64,000 bases of DNA from Hartmannibacter diazotrophicus (GCF_900231165.1 NZ_LT960614.1:3907501-3971500); one strand, 5' to 3'. Numbered from the stretch's first letter, positions 53,729 to 63,059 are shown. Numbers and translations are program-made. The notes: a model not told the origin generated them from the letters alone.

Positions 53729-54871
53729 TTACGCGGCCTCTTTCGGCGCAAACGCCGGATGTACCACCGCGCCGTCGCGCGTCAGCACCGTCGCCTTCAC
53801 CAGTTCGTCCTCGTAGTCGACCTTGAGCGCCTTGGCCTCCTTGTCGACCAGCGTCTCCACGAAGGCGTAGAGGTTCTTGGCATAGAGCTGCGAGGCCGTC
53901 GCCGCGATGCGGCCCGCCACGTTCCTGTGGCCGACGATCTTCACCGCCCCGATCTCGACGATCTCGCCGGCGACCGCGCCTTCCACGTTGCCGCCGCGCT
54001 CCACCGCCAGATCCACCAGCACCGAGCCCGGCCGCATGGAGGCGAGCATCTCGGCCGTCACCAGCCGCGGCGCCTGCCGGCCCGGGATCAGCGCCGTGGT
54101 GATCACGACGTCCTGCTTCTTGATGTGTTCGGCAACGAGGGCGGCCTGCTTGGCCTGATACTCGGCCGACATCGGCTTGGCGTAGCCCGCCGCCGTCTCG
54201 GCCTGCTTGAACTCCTCGTCCTCGACCGCGATGAACTTGCCGCCGAGCGACTCCACCTGCTCCTTGGAGGCCGGCCGCACGTCGGTGGCCGACACCACCG
54301 CGCCGAGGCGCTTGGCGGTCGCGATCGCCTGCAGGCCGGCAACGCCCGCGCCCATCACGAAGACGCGCGCCGCCGGCACCGTGCCCGCCGCCGTCATCAT
54401 CATCGGGAAGGCCCGGTCGTAGACCTCGGCCGCGTCGATCACCGCCTGGTAGCCGGCAAGGTTGGCCTGGGACGACAGAACGTCCATCACCTGCGCGCGA
54501 GTGATGCGCGGCATGAACTCCATCGCCACCGCGACGAGCCCGGCCTCCGCCATCGCCTTGACCGCGTCCTCGTGGCCATAGGGGTCCATGGTGGCGATCA
54601 CCAGCGCGCCCTTCGGGATCAGGCCAAGCTCTTCCGCCTCGGGACGGCGCACCTTCAGCACCACGTCGGCGCCGGCATAGGTGTCCGCCGCCGAGCCGGC
54701 GATCTTCGCCCCCGCCGCCTCATACTCGCCGTCCGGTATCCGCGACAGCGCACCGGCGCCCGTCTCCACAACCACCTCGGCACCAAGGCCGACATAACGC
54801 TTCACAACATCCGGAACCACCGCAACGCGGCCCTCGCCAGATGCAACCTCTTTAGGGACGGCAATTCGCAT
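53729..54871 (-). CDS. pntAA: NAD(P) transhydrogenase subunit alpha part 1 (NAD-binding)
   Basis: A 380-residue soluble domain I. Start MRIAVPKEVASGEGRVAVVPDVVKRYVGLGAEVVVETGAG, with GGAGG eight bases upstream. Typical parts are SSQANLAGYQAVIDAA, the dinucleotide motif FVMGAGVAGLQAIATAKRLGAVVSATDVRP and the loop IPGRQAPRLVTAEMLASMRPGSVLVDLAVERGGNVEG. It transfers hydride from NADH across to PntB. The 218-base gap to pntA2 contains a G/C-rich hairpin but no T run. Confidence 0.95.
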   Translation of the reverse strand: MRIAVPKEVASGEGRVAVVPDVVKRYVGLGAEVVVETGAGALSRIPDGEYEAAGAKIAGSAADTYAGADVVLKVRRPEAEELGLIPKGALVIATMDPYGHEDAVKAMAEAGLVAVAMEFMPRITRAQVMDVLSSQANLAGYQAVIDAAEVYDRAFPMMMTAAGTVPAARVFVMGAGVAGLQAIATAKRLGAVVSATDVRPASKEQVESLGGKFIAVEDEEFKQAETAAGYAKPMSAEYQAKQAALVAEHIKKQDVVITTALIPGRQAPRLVTAEMLASMRPGSVLVDLAVERGGNVEGAVAGEIVEIGAVKIVGHRNVAGRIAATASQLYAKNLYAFVETLVDKEAKALKVDYEDELVKATVLTRDGAVVHPAFAPKEAA

Positions 54872-55035
54872 TACCAAAACCTCCAAACGGTAGATCCCTT
54901 GACCTCGCTGACAGGCAAGGTGGTTTCAGGCGAGCAAAACCCGCCAGTCCGCCGGGGTGGGTCAGACCGAAATGTCAGATCAAAGCTGCTCAGCAAGATT
55001 GACAGTCGGGCGCGACGCCGGCCCCGCCATCGAAA

Positions 55036-55167
55036 TCAGAGGAGGAAAACAGCCATCAGAACCAGAATGACCACGACAGCCGCCGTGCCGTATTTCACCA
55101 TATGGATGAAATTGGCATAGGTCTTCTCATGGGCGTCATAGTCCATCGCGCTGGTATGCTCAGCCAT
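55036..55167 (-). CDS. aa3-type cytochrome c oxidase subunit IV
   Basis: A 43-residue single-span protein, MAEHTSAMDYDAHEKTYANFIHMVKYGTAAVVVILVLMAVFLL. DYxxHExTYxxF followed by one membrane helix is the diagnostic pattern of the bacterial aa3 oxidase subunit IV. GGAGGAACGG lies before the ATG. It is upstream of the pnt genes on the same strand, a common alphaproteobacterial arrangement. Confidence 0.93.
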   Translation of the reverse strand: MAEHTSAMDYDAHEKTYANFIHMVKYGTAAVVVILVLMAVFLL

Positions 55168-55388
55168 TCCCGTTCCTCCACGTTCCTCCGGAAAGCGGCG
55201 GCATTGGCCGGCACGACTTTCCTCTCCTCCGCACCGGCTTGTCGCCGGTCCTTGTCTCGATAGCCTGCCGCCCGCATGCCGGCAAGGCACCGGAATGCCG
55301 CGGCACTCGCTACGGCCTCGCTTTATGACAAAATCGAGGCCGGCCCGCAATGGTATACCAGACCTTCATTCGTCGAAGACGCCTTCGC

Positions 55389-56741
55389 TCAAAGCCCCGC
55401 GACCTCGAGCGCCCGCTGCTGCCTGGCGGCGAGATCCTCGATGCGGAACCCCTCGATCGCCTCATTGAACAGCGTGTGGAAATTGAGCTCGGCGGCAAGG
55501 TGAAGAAAGACCGCGCCAAGACCGATGGCGGCCCGGTCCATGAAGACGAACTCGCGCGGCACCCGCACCGGCCCCTCCTCCTTCAGGGCCTGATGCACCC
55601 GAAAAGCTTCCTTGCGGCCATAAGCGCCAGGGCTGACGCCGTCGGCAATCGTGCGCACCCGGTCGTCGAGCAGCGGTCCGTAGATGAAGCGCGCCCAGAT
55701 GTTGAGGATTTCGACGAGCCGCTTCGTCAGGCCCTTGAAGCCCCAGGTCTCGTAGGCGGACACGATGCGCGCCTCGTCGTCTTCCTGGAGCCCGCGGTAA
55801 AGCTCGACGACCCCGGCGACGAAGGACGGCGGAAAGATGCGCACGCAGCCGTAGTCGAGCAGGTTGATTCCCTCAGGCCGGCCGTCCTCCTCGAAGGCGC
55901 TGTAGTTGCCGAGATGCGGATCGCCATGGATCACGCCATGACCGGCGAAGGGATGCCACCAGGCGGTGAACATCGCCTTGGCGATCCGGTTGCGGTCCTC
56001 CAGCGAGGCGGTCTTGTAGTCGAGCAGCCGCCGCCCCTCCAGCCAGCCCATGGTCAGGAGACGGCGGGTGGACAATTCCCTGTGGACAGACGGCACGCGG
56101 ACCAGCGGCTGGCCCGACAGCATGGCCGCGTAGAGCGCGGCGTGACGTGCCTCGCGCTCATAATCGAGTTCCTCGCGGATCCGCTCCGAGATCTCCTGCC
56201 GGATCTCGGTCGTGTCGATCACGGCGCCCATGCGCCGGTGCAGCGAGAAGATGAGATCGAGCTGCGAAAGATCGGCCTCCACGGCCGAGGCCATGTCGGG
56301 ATACTGCAGCTTCACCGCAAGCGCCTCGCCCTTGAGGCTGACGGCCTTGTGGACCTGCCCGAGCGAGGCGGCGTGCGCCGGCTGGCGATCGAAGCTCTTG
56401 AACCGCCTTTCCCAGCCGAGGCCGAGTTCGGCGGTCATCCGGCGCTTGACGAAGGCCGGGCCCATCGGCGGGGCGTTGGACTGAAGCTGGGAAAGTTCCT
56501 CGGCATATTCGGGCGGCAGCACGTCGGGCACGGTGGCAAGCAGTTGCGCCACCTTCATCAGCGGTCCCTTGAGATTGCCGAGAGTGGCCGCAAGCGAGGC
56601 CGCCGAATTGGCATCGTCCCGGCCGAGCAGGCGATTGGCGCCGATCTTCGCGGCCACGCCGCCGATATTGGTGCCGACGCGCGCATAGCGCATGGCCCGC
56701 GCGGACAACCGGTTGCGTTCGTCGTCGGATGAGGATGGCAA
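55389..56741 (-). CDS. ABC1/AarF (UbiB-like) atypical kinase
   Basis: A 450-residue protein of the ABC1/ADCK family, ATPases linked to isoprenoid-quinone metabolism. It has the nucleotide loop ASLGQVHKAV (Ala-rich ABC1 form), Lys in ALAVKLQYPD, ERIREELDYEREARH, catalytic HGVIHGDPHLGNYSAFEEDG and metal site INLLDYGCVRIF. No C-terminal membrane spans are evident, unlike E. coli UbiB, so it belongs to the short alphaproteobacterial branch. It is transcribed alone. Confidence 0.9.
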   Translation of the reverse strand: MPSSSDDERNRLSARAMRYARVGTNIGGVAAKIGANRLLGRDDANSAASLAATLGNLKGPLMKVAQLLATVPDVLPPEYAEELSQLQSNAPPMGPAFVKRRMTAELGLGWERRFKSFDRQPAHAASLGQVHKAVSLKGEALAVKLQYPDMASAVEADLSQLDLIFSLHRRMGAVIDTTEIRQEISERIREELDYEREARHAALYAAMLSGQPLVRVPSVHRELSTRRLLTMGWLEGRRLLDYKTASLEDRNRIAKAMFTAWWHPFAGHGVIHGDPHLGNYSAFEEDGRPEGINLLDYGCVRIFPPSFVAGVVELYRGLQEDDEARIVSAYETWGFKGLTKRLVEILNIWARFIYGPLLDDRVRTIADGVSPGAYGRKEAFRVHQALKEEGPVRVPREFVFMDRAAIGLGAVFLHLAAELNFHTLFNEAIEGFRIEDLAARQQRALEVAGL

Positions 56742-56852
56742 GGGGGATCACGCTCCGCCAGAACTGAAACAGTGACCTCTAGATAGGAGAGTCGGAGCCA
56801 AATGTCTCGCGGCCGGAATGTCCATGCGCGCGGCAGGGCCAAGGGCACGCCA

Positions 56853-57266
56853 TCACCCCGGCCCGGCGCCGCCGAGCCGGTCCCGGATCCAGCGGGCAAG
56901 CCCCTCTTCCTCGACCTCGCCGGCGGCAAGGGACAGGATGATGGCGGCGGCATCCGCCTCAGGCGCGAGGAAATCAAACCCGTTCAGCCCCAGAAAGACG
57001 ATGAGTGACAGGAATGCCGCCCGCTTGTTGCCATCCACGAATGGGTGATTGCGGGCAATGCCGAAGGCATAGGCAGCCGCCAAATCCGCCAAATCTCCGC
57101 CTTGATAAGCAAAGCGGTTGAGCGGCCGCCCGAGAGCGGATTCCAAGGCCCCTGCATCGCGCAGACCAGAAGGCCCGCCAAAAATGGCGAGTTGCTCGTC
57201 GTGGATGGCTTCGACGATTTCGCGCGTCAGCCACACCGGCTCGGGAATAGCGGTGGTCTCCGACAT
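56853..57266 (-). CDS. doc: Doc-type (Fic fold) toxin
   Basis: A 137-residue Doc/death-on-curing protein. The catalytic motif HPFVDGNKRAA at residues 74-84 matches HxFx(D/N)(A/G)NKR; characterised Doc phosphorylates elongation factor Tu. The N-terminus VWLTREIVEAIHDEQLAIFGGPSGLRDAGALESALGRP is the family opening. It follows the AbrB-type antitoxin gene by 15 bases on the same strand, in antitoxin-first order. The C-terminal helix region EVEEEGLARWIRDRL is normal. Confidence 0.92.
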   Translation of the reverse strand: MSETTAIPEPVWLTREIVEAIHDEQLAIFGGPSGLRDAGALESALGRPLNRFAYQGGDLADLAAAYAFGIARNHPFVDGNKRAAFLSLIVFLGLNGFDFLAPEADAAAIILSLAAGEVEEEGLARWIRDRLGGAGPG

Positions 57267-57281
57267 GCGACAGCAACCGAA

Positions 57282-57506
57282 CTACTTGGCAAGTTCGCGA
57301 AGCGTGTTGCTATAGGTCTTCATCGCCTTGCGGGCGATCTCCATGGCCTTGTCGAAGGTCGGGTCGGCTGGCGAAAGCCTGACGCCGCCATCCGGTGTCT
57401 TGCTGACGAAGACCGTGTCCCCTTGTTCGAGACCGAGTTCCACCAGCAATTCCTTCGGCAGGATGACGCCGGTCGAGTTGCCGATCTTCTTCAGTTCCAG
57501 CTTCAT
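57282..57506 (-). CDS. AbrB/MazE-type antitoxin
   Basis: A 74-residue swapped-hairpin DNA-binding protein. Start MKLELKKIGNSTGVILPKELLVELGLEQGDTVFVSKTPDGGVRLSP, with GGAGAGG six bases upstream. The C-terminal helical part DPTFDKAMEIARKAMKTYSNTLRELAK is the presumed toxin-neutralising segment. It precedes doc. A perfect palindrome just upstream (57524-57546) is the likely operator for autorepression. Confidence 0.92.
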   Translation of the reverse strand: MKLELKKIGNSTGVILPKELLVELGLEQGDTVFVSKTPDGGVRLSPADPTFDKAMEIARKAMKTYSNTLRELAK

Positions 57507-57523
57507 GACGTGCCTCTCCATCA

Positions 57524-57546
57524 ACGTTATACGAAATGTATAACGT
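57524..57546. promoter_or_regulatory. Operator palindrome of the AbrB-Doc module
   Basis: ACGTTATAC-GAAAT-GTATAACGT: 9-bp perfect arms with a 5-base spacer, 18 bases before the antitoxin start. It overlaps possible -10 sequence, as expected for autorepressed toxin-antitoxin operons. Confidence 0.8.
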
Positions 57547-57596
57547 GAAGGTCGGCGCAACAAGCAAGGCCTCGAAAGAGAAGGGAGCCGCGCGAC

Positions 57597-58136
57597 TCAC
57601 GCAGGCTTCGGCACCCTCGGATCGTCGAGCGGAACCTTGAAGGCATTGAGAACGGGACCGGCGGGCGTGTTGCGCTGCTCGGTGATGATCGCATCGCCGG
57701 GGCCGACCTCGCCGAGGTCCACGTCGCGGTCGGGAAGCACCACGATGGCGCGATGGCCGATCTTGACGACGATCTGGCCGCCATGCGGAACGGCGGCCTT
57801 CGCCCAGGCCCGCAGTTGCCCCTGAAACGGCTCCTGCCGCCAGGCGTCGGGACGGGCCGGATCGACGAGGGCGAGAACACGCTGGCCATCCAGCTCCGCC
57901 GTCAGGATGATCTTGCTGCGGGACGGTTTCCATTCCTCGCCAAGGACCGCCACCGTCAGATAGCCGCAATGAAAGTCCCGGCACTCCTGCGGCCGGTCGG
58001 CGTAGATGTCGCAGCGCTTGCGGGTGGAACAATGCGGGCACCAGCGGCCGACGGGCTTTTCCAGTTCGATCACCGCCGGCACCATGCAGCACAGGCCGCA
58101 GCCCTCGCAGTTTCTGCCGTTGACGATCGTCGCCAT
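57597..58136 (-). CDS. YkgJ family cysteine-cluster protein
   Basis: A 179-residue protein. Its N-terminal CEGCGLCCMVPAVIEL and CPHCSTRKRCDIYADRPQECRDFHCGYL hold ten cysteines in the YkgJ-type (CxxCxxCC...C) spacing, probably binding Fe-S or zinc. A beta-rich C-terminal half (100-175) follows with GGQIVVKIGHRAIVVLPDRDVDLG. The function is not established. Confidence 0.88.
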   Translation of the reverse strand: MATIVNGRNCEGCGLCCMVPAVIELEKPVGRWCPHCSTRKRCDIYADRPQECRDFHCGYLTVAVLGEEWKPSRSKIILTAELDGQRVLALVDPARPDAWRQEPFQGQLRAWAKAAVPHGGQIVVKIGHRAIVVLPDRDVDLGEVGPGDAIITEQRNTPAGPVLNAFKVPLDDPRVPKPA

Positions 58137-58174
58137 CCCCCGCCCCGAAGCTGTTGCACTCTTGGTGCAGATTA

Positions 58175-59083
58175 TCAGGCGCCGGCCGGCTCGGACAGGG
58201 CGCCGGACGCGATCCGGTGAAGACGGTCGGCAATCGCGTCACGGCTGTCGAGCAGCCCCTTGTAGGCCAGTTGGTCGGCATCGAGCGCCAGAAGCTGGCC
58301 GCGCAGACCTTCGGCAAGACGCGCACCGTCGGCGTGCGCCTCAAGCGCCCCGATCGGGTCGACCATGACCTTGATCGTGAAAAGGATATCGCCGCTTCCC
58401 GGCAGACGGCGCAATGTCTGCCGCTCGACCCGGATGAAGGAGGCAAGCCCGCCTTCGCCGCCAGCCCGGTCGGGCGCATCGGATTTGGTCTGCGGATGAT
58501 GCAACAGGGCGTCCGTCGTCAGCGACCAGTTGTAGCGCTCCACCGGGATTTCGGTGCGAAGGCTCGAAAAGATGCGGTTGATGCGGGTGCCGAGCCGCTC
58601 CGCATAGCCGGGGACGGTCGTGTGAATGGCATCCATCGGCCGGCCGAATTTCTCCATCAGCGACCAGAAGGAGGGAAAGCAGAGGGTGGCGGCCGCAAGC
58701 CGGTAGCCGCCCTCCCCCTCGCGCATCAGGCAGAGATCCTCCTGGACGAGCCTTGCCGCCGAGAGGAGCGGCGCTTCGGCGTCCATCGCAACCGTGCGGC
58801 CCGCGGGAATAATCCGGATCGCGTCGCCCTCGCGGGCATAGATGCCGGGAAACTGCCCGGGCAGATAATCGGCAAGCAGCGAGAAGACTTCGGCCTGGGC
58901 GCCAACCGTTTCGGGCTCGGCCTGGAACACCAGACCCCGCTTGTCCCGAAGGAGCGCGTCCTTCTCGTCGAGATAGGCGGCCAGCAGCGCGTCAGGTTCG
59001 ATCCAGCGGGTGGGATCGAGCGGCTTCAGGCCGATGGTAAAGGGCGCCGAGGATCCGTCATAGGGGGTGTGTGCGAGATCCAC
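58175..59083 (-). CDS. Heme-dependent oxidative N-demethylase-like protein (DUF3445)
   Basis: A 302-residue protein of the HODM alpha-subunit family (formerly DUF3445). Recognisable are PFTIGLKPLDPTRWIEPD, LLADYLPGQFP, VQEDLCLMREGEGGYRLAAATLCFPSFWSLMEKFGRPMDAIHTTVPGY, NWSLTTDALLHHP and SFIRVERQTLRRLPGSGDILFTIKV. In Pseudomonas the enzyme works with flavin/Fe-S partner subunits on dimethylamine; none is encoded next to this gene, so it may use a distant partner or have another role. Confidence 0.88.
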   Translation of the reverse strand: MDLAHTPYDGSSAPFTIGLKPLDPTRWIEPDALLAAYLDEKDALLRDKRGLVFQAEPETVGAQAEVFSLLADYLPGQFPGIYAREGDAIRIIPAGRTVAMDAEAPLLSAARLVQEDLCLMREGEGGYRLAAATLCFPSFWSLMEKFGRPMDAIHTTVPGYAERLGTRINRIFSSLRTEIPVERYNWSLTTDALLHHPQTKSDAPDRAGGEGGLASFIRVERQTLRRLPGSGDILFTIKVMVDPIGALEAHADGARLAEGLRGQLLALDADQLAYKGLLDSRDAIADRLHRIASGALSEPAGA

Positions 59084-59177
59084 GGGTCTTTGTCCTTCTG
59101 CCGAAATGCAGGGACCGTCCCATGAGACGGCCCCTTGTCCCTGTCGAGAAAAGCACGGGCCATGCCAGTGGCAGCCC

Positions 59178-61010
59178 TCAGTCCTCCATGGCTTCCAGTT
59201 CGCCGATCATCCGTTCGATCAGCCCGAGGCCGATCTGCCAGAAAGCCGGGTCGGTGGCATCGAGACCGAAGGGCTTCAGTAGTTCGGAATGATGCTTGGT
59301 CCCGCCGGCTTTCAGCAGCGCGAAATACTTGTCCTGGAAACCCGGCTCCGCCTTCTCGTAGACGCCGTAGAGCGAATTCACGAGGCAATCGCCGAAAGCG
59401 TAGGCATAGACGTAGAAGGGCGAGTGGATGAAATGCGGGATATAGGTCCAGTAGGTCTCGTATCCCGGGCCGAACTCGATGGCCGGGCCGAGGCTCTCGC
59501 TCTGGACCTTCAACCAGATGTCGCAGAGCTGGTCGGCAGTCAGTTCGCCGTTGCGGCGCTCGGTGTGGACCTCGCGCTCGAAGGTGTAGAAGGCGATCTG
59601 GCGCACCACCGTGTTGATCATGTCCTCCACCTTGGAGGTCAGCAGCGTGCGCTTCTCGGCGGGGGATGCCGCCTTGTCGAGCAGCGAACGGAAGGTCAGC
59701 ATCTCGCCGAAGACGCTGGCGGTCTCGGCAAGCGTCAGCGGCGTCGGCGCCATCAGGGCCCCGTTCGGCGCGGCCAGCACCTGATGCACGCCGTGGCCGA
59801 GTTCATGGGCGAGCGTCATCACGTCCCGCGTATGGCCCTGGTAGTTGAGCAGCACATAGGGGTGCGCGCTCGGCACGGTCGGATGCGCGAAGGCGCCCGG
59901 CGACTTGCCTGGCCGCGTCGGCGCGTCGATCCAGTTCTCGTCGAAGAAGCGCCTGGCGATCGTCGCCATCTCCGGCGAGAAGCGGCCATAGGCCGAAAGC
60001 ACGGTGTCGCGCGCCTCGTCCCAGCCGATCTGCCGGGTTGCATCGGTCTTCAGGGGCGCGTTGCGGTCCCAGTAGGCGAGCTTTTCCTTGCCGAGCCACT
60101 TGGCCTTCAGGGCGTAATAGCGGTGCGACAGGCGCGGATAGGCCTTGTGGACGGCCTCGACCAGCGCGTCCACCACCTCGCGCTCGACCCGGTTGGACAG
60201 GTGCCGCGAGTCGGCGATGTCCTTGAAGCCGTGCCAGCGGTCGGAAATTTCCTTGTCCTTGGCAAGCGTGTTGGTCACCAGCGTGAAGATGCGCAGGTTC
60301 TCGCGAAACGTTTTGCCGAGCGCCTCGGCGGCCGTCTTGCGCTTCGTCTCGTCCGGGTTCTGGAGGAGATGCAGCGTCGGCTCGATGGCCAGATCCTCGC
60401 CGTCGACCTCGAAACGCAGCGAGGACATCGTCTCGTCGAAGAGACGGTTCCAGGCCCCCGCCCCCGTCACGGACTTTTCGACGAAAAGCTCCTCGACGCG
60501 GTCTTCCAGCTGGTAAGGCTTTTCCTTGGCGATGTCGTCGAGCCAGGGCTTGTAGTGGGCGAGCTTGGCATCCTTCGCGACGCCGGCCGCGATGTCCGCG
60601 GCATCGATGCGATTGAGTTCGAGCTCGAAGAAGAGAAGCTGGGTGACCGCCGCCGTCGCTTTCTCGCTGGCGTCGCCATAGAACTTCATGCGCTTGGGGT
60701 CGGTGGTGTCGCCGGCATAGACGAGGCCGGCATAGGACATCAGCCGGCCGAGAAGCTCCTGGATGGCCTCGTATTCGGCCACCGTCGCGCCGAGCGTACC
60801 GGCATCGAGCTCGCTCTTCAGCTTGCCCTTATGCGCCTCCACGAAGGCCTTCGACATCGTTCCGGCCCGCGCCAGATCGTCCTTGAAGCCCCCCGAATCC
60901 ATGCCCGGATAGAGCGCCGAGAGATCCCATTCCGGCAGATCGCCAAGCGCCTTGCCGGCGGCGGCGGTATCATGATCGTGAACGGCTGTGGAAAACCTTT
61001 TGATAAACAT
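59178..61010 (-). CDS. pepF: M3 family oligoendopeptidase F
   Basis: A 610-residue cytoplasmic zinc peptidase. MFIKRFSTAV is taken as the start because family similarity begins with GDLPEWDLSALYPGMDSGGF. The zinc site is LAHELGHGVHQVLA with the third ligand Glu in TLAETASVFGEM. The C-terminal PHFIHSPFYVYAYAFGDCLVNSLYGVYEK is the PepF signature. It degrades short oligopeptides. It is divergent from the sigma-54 response regulator. Confidence 0.94.
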   Translation of the reverse strand: MFIKRFSTAVHDHDTAAAGKALGDLPEWDLSALYPGMDSGGFKDDLARAGTMSKAFVEAHKGKLKSELDAGTLGATVAEYEAIQELLGRLMSYAGLVYAGDTTDPKRMKFYGDASEKATAAVTQLLFFELELNRIDAADIAAGVAKDAKLAHYKPWLDDIAKEKPYQLEDRVEELFVEKSVTGAGAWNRLFDETMSSLRFEVDGEDLAIEPTLHLLQNPDETKRKTAAEALGKTFRENLRIFTLVTNTLAKDKEISDRWHGFKDIADSRHLSNRVEREVVDALVEAVHKAYPRLSHRYYALKAKWLGKEKLAYWDRNAPLKTDATRQIGWDEARDTVLSAYGRFSPEMATIARRFFDENWIDAPTRPGKSPGAFAHPTVPSAHPYVLLNYQGHTRDVMTLAHELGHGVHQVLAAPNGALMAPTPLTLAETASVFGEMLTFRSLLDKAASPAEKRTLLTSKVEDMINTVVRQIAFYTFEREVHTERRNGELTADQLCDIWLKVQSESLGPAIEFGPGYETYWTYIPHFIHSPFYVYAYAFGDCLVNSLYGVYEKAEPGFQDKYFALLKAGGTKHHSELLKPFGLDATDPAFWQIGLGLIERMIGELEAMED

Positions 61011-61329
61011 CGAAATGATCCCTGGCCTCTGCTTGGCGGCGGCGCGGCAATGCGCGGCCTGCGGCGTTTTCCTGTCCGACACATATTGGCTGTCGGGGGT
61101 CCGGATCAACCGATCTTGCAAGGGATTTGCGGCGAATTCTTAAAGACCTGTTTACCGCCGACGGGCAGAATTGGCCCGAATTGAAACAAAACGGCCCGGA
61201 TTTCCGGCATTTTGCAATCGATGCGTGCATAAACGGAAAAACAGCGCTGACAGCAGTCGGCTCCGGACCGTGGCGATCGGGGACAACCCGGCTTCCTCCT
61301 GAAAATTGGCTAGATGGGACGTACTGCGT
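61011..61329. other. Divergent promoter region of pepF and the response regulator
   Basis: A 319-base interval without a gene. TTAAAGACCTGTTTAC at 61140-61155 fits a CtrA box (TTAA-N7-TTAAC) with one mismatch. Downstream A/T-rich tracts (61180-61245) suggest the promoter of the regulator gene. Confidence 0.35.
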
Positions 61330-62973
61330 ATGGCGGGCCATATCCTGATTGTTGACGACGATCCGATCCAGCGGCGCCTGCTGGAGGAGGCCCTGCGCCG
61401 CTTCGGCTACGAGACGGCGAGCGTCGATGGCGGACCCTCGGCCATCGAATATCTCACAGGCTCGAAGGGCTCCGACGTCGACCTGATGATCCTCGACCTC
61501 GTCATGCCCGAACTCGACGGCATGGCGGTGCTGGAACGCCTGCCGACGATCAACTTTTCCCGCCCCGTCATCGTCCAGACCGCCCGCGGCGGCATCGACA
61601 CGGTCGTCGGCGCGATGCGGGCCGGCGCCTTCGATTTCATCGTCAAGCCGGCCAATCACGAGCGCCTGCAGGTCGCGGTCCAGAACGCGCTGAAGGTGAA
61701 TGCCCTCGAAGGCGAGATCCAGCGCCTGAAGAAGGCCACGGACGGCACGCTGACCTTCAAGAACCTCGTCACCCGCTCGCCGTCGATGGAGCGCGTCATC
61801 CGCCTCGGCGAAAAGGCCGCCGTCTCGATGATCCCGATCCTCATCGAGGGCGAATCCGGTGTCGGCAAGGAGATGATCGCCCGCGCCATCCAGGGCACCT
61901 CGGACCGCCGCAAGCGGCCCTTCATCACGGTGAACTGCGGCGCCATTCCGGAAAACCTCGTGGAGAGCACGCTCTTCGGCCATGAGAAGGGCGCCTTCAC
62001 CGGCGCCGTCGACAAGCATGTCGGCAAGTTCCAGGAGGCCCACACGGGCACGCTGTTCCTCGACGAGGTTGGCGAGCTACCGCTCGACATCCAGGTCAAG
62101 CTGTTGCGCGCGATCCAGGAAGGCGAGATCGACCCCGTCGGCGCCCGCCGGCCGAGCAAGGTCGACATCCGGCTGATCTCGGCCACCAACCGCAACATGA
62201 TCGAGCTGGTCAAGGAAGGCCGCTTCCGCGAGGACCTTTACTACCGCCTCAACGTCTTCCCGATCATGATCCCGCCGCTGCGCGAGCGGCGCGACGACAT
62301 TCCCGGTCTCACCCGCCATTTCATCGCCCGCTTTGCCGCCGAGGAAGGCAAGAGGCGCGTCAGCGGACTTTCGGCCGACGCGCTCGACCTTCTGATGAGC
62401 TACTCCTGGCCCGGCAACATCCGCCAGCTCGAGAACACGATCTTCCGCGCGGTGGTTCTTGCCGACGGCGACACGCTGACCGTCGACGAGTTTCCCCAGA
62501 TCGCGGCCCAGGTCGGTCATATTTCGGCCATGCGCCGTGTCGAGCATCCCGCTGTCGAACCGATGGCAGGCTTCGCCTCGCCGTCGTCCGCTACACCGAG
62601 CCCCGCCCTCGACGGCCAGCTTCCGCTCGACGGCATGATCGGCAAGCCGATCGCGGGCAGCTGGCGCGACCAGCAGCCGCCCGCCGACCGGCACGCCGGC
62701 GATGCGATGGAGTCGCCCATGATCGGGCAGGCCATCGCCAATGGTTCCAGCAATGCCGCGCCCTTCGGTTACCTGCGCACGCTCACCGATGACGGCCACA
62801 TCCGGACCCTCGAAGCGCTGGAGGCGGACATGATTCGCCTCGCCATCGAGCACTACGGAGGTCGCATGGCGGAGGTCGCCCGGCGGCTCGGAATCGGCCG
62901 TTCGACCCTTTATCGCAAGCTCCGCGAGTACGGTATCGACGAAACAGACGTCGCAACTGTTGCAGCGGAGTGA
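61330..62973 (+). CDS. Sigma-54-dependent response regulator (NtrC family)
   Basis: A 547-residue regulator; the start MAGHILIVDDD is the family start. The receiver domain has acidic DDD at 9-11 and the phospho-acceptor Asp56 (LILDLVMPELDG). The AAA+ domain (about 145-390) has Walker A GESGVGKEM, the sigma-54 contact loop EKGAFTGA, Walker B GTLFLDEVGEL and an Arg-finger region. A low-complexity linker of about 100 residues precedes the Fis-type helix-turn-helix (MIRLAIEHYGGRMAEVARRLGIGRSTLYRKLREYG). It resembles Caulobacter TacA-type regulators. No histidine kinase gene is adjacent. Confidence 0.92.
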   Translation: MAGHILIVDDDPIQRRLLEEALRRFGYETASVDGGPSAIEYLTGSKGSDVDLMILDLVMPELDGMAVLERLPTINFSRPVIVQTARGGIDTVVGAMRAGAFDFIVKPANHERLQVAVQNALKVNALEGEIQRLKKATDGTLTFKNLVTRSPSMERVIRLGEKAAVSMIPILIEGESGVGKEMIARAIQGTSDRRKRPFITVNCGAIPENLVESTLFGHEKGAFTGAVDKHVGKFQEAHTGTLFLDEVGELPLDIQVKLLRAIQEGEIDPVGARRPSKVDIRLISATNRNMIELVKEGRFREDLYYRLNVFPIMIPPLRERRDDIPGLTRHFIARFAAEEGKRRVSGLSADALDLLMSYSWPGNIRQLENTIFRAVVLADGDTLTVDEFPQIAAQVGHISAMRRVEHPAVEPMAGFASPSSATPSPALDGQLPLDGMIGKPIAGSWRDQQPPADRHAGDAMESPMIGQAIANGSSNAAPFGYLRTLTDDGHIRTLEALEADMIRLAIEHYGGRMAEVARRLGIGRSTLYRKLREYGIDETDVATVAAE

Positions 62974-63059
62974 CGCGCCAAAGTGAATACAGCCCGCGTT
63001 CTCAAGTGTTCTTGCCTTTCCAGCCGGCTCCGGTCCAAACAGGGGCACGAGGTTTGATA

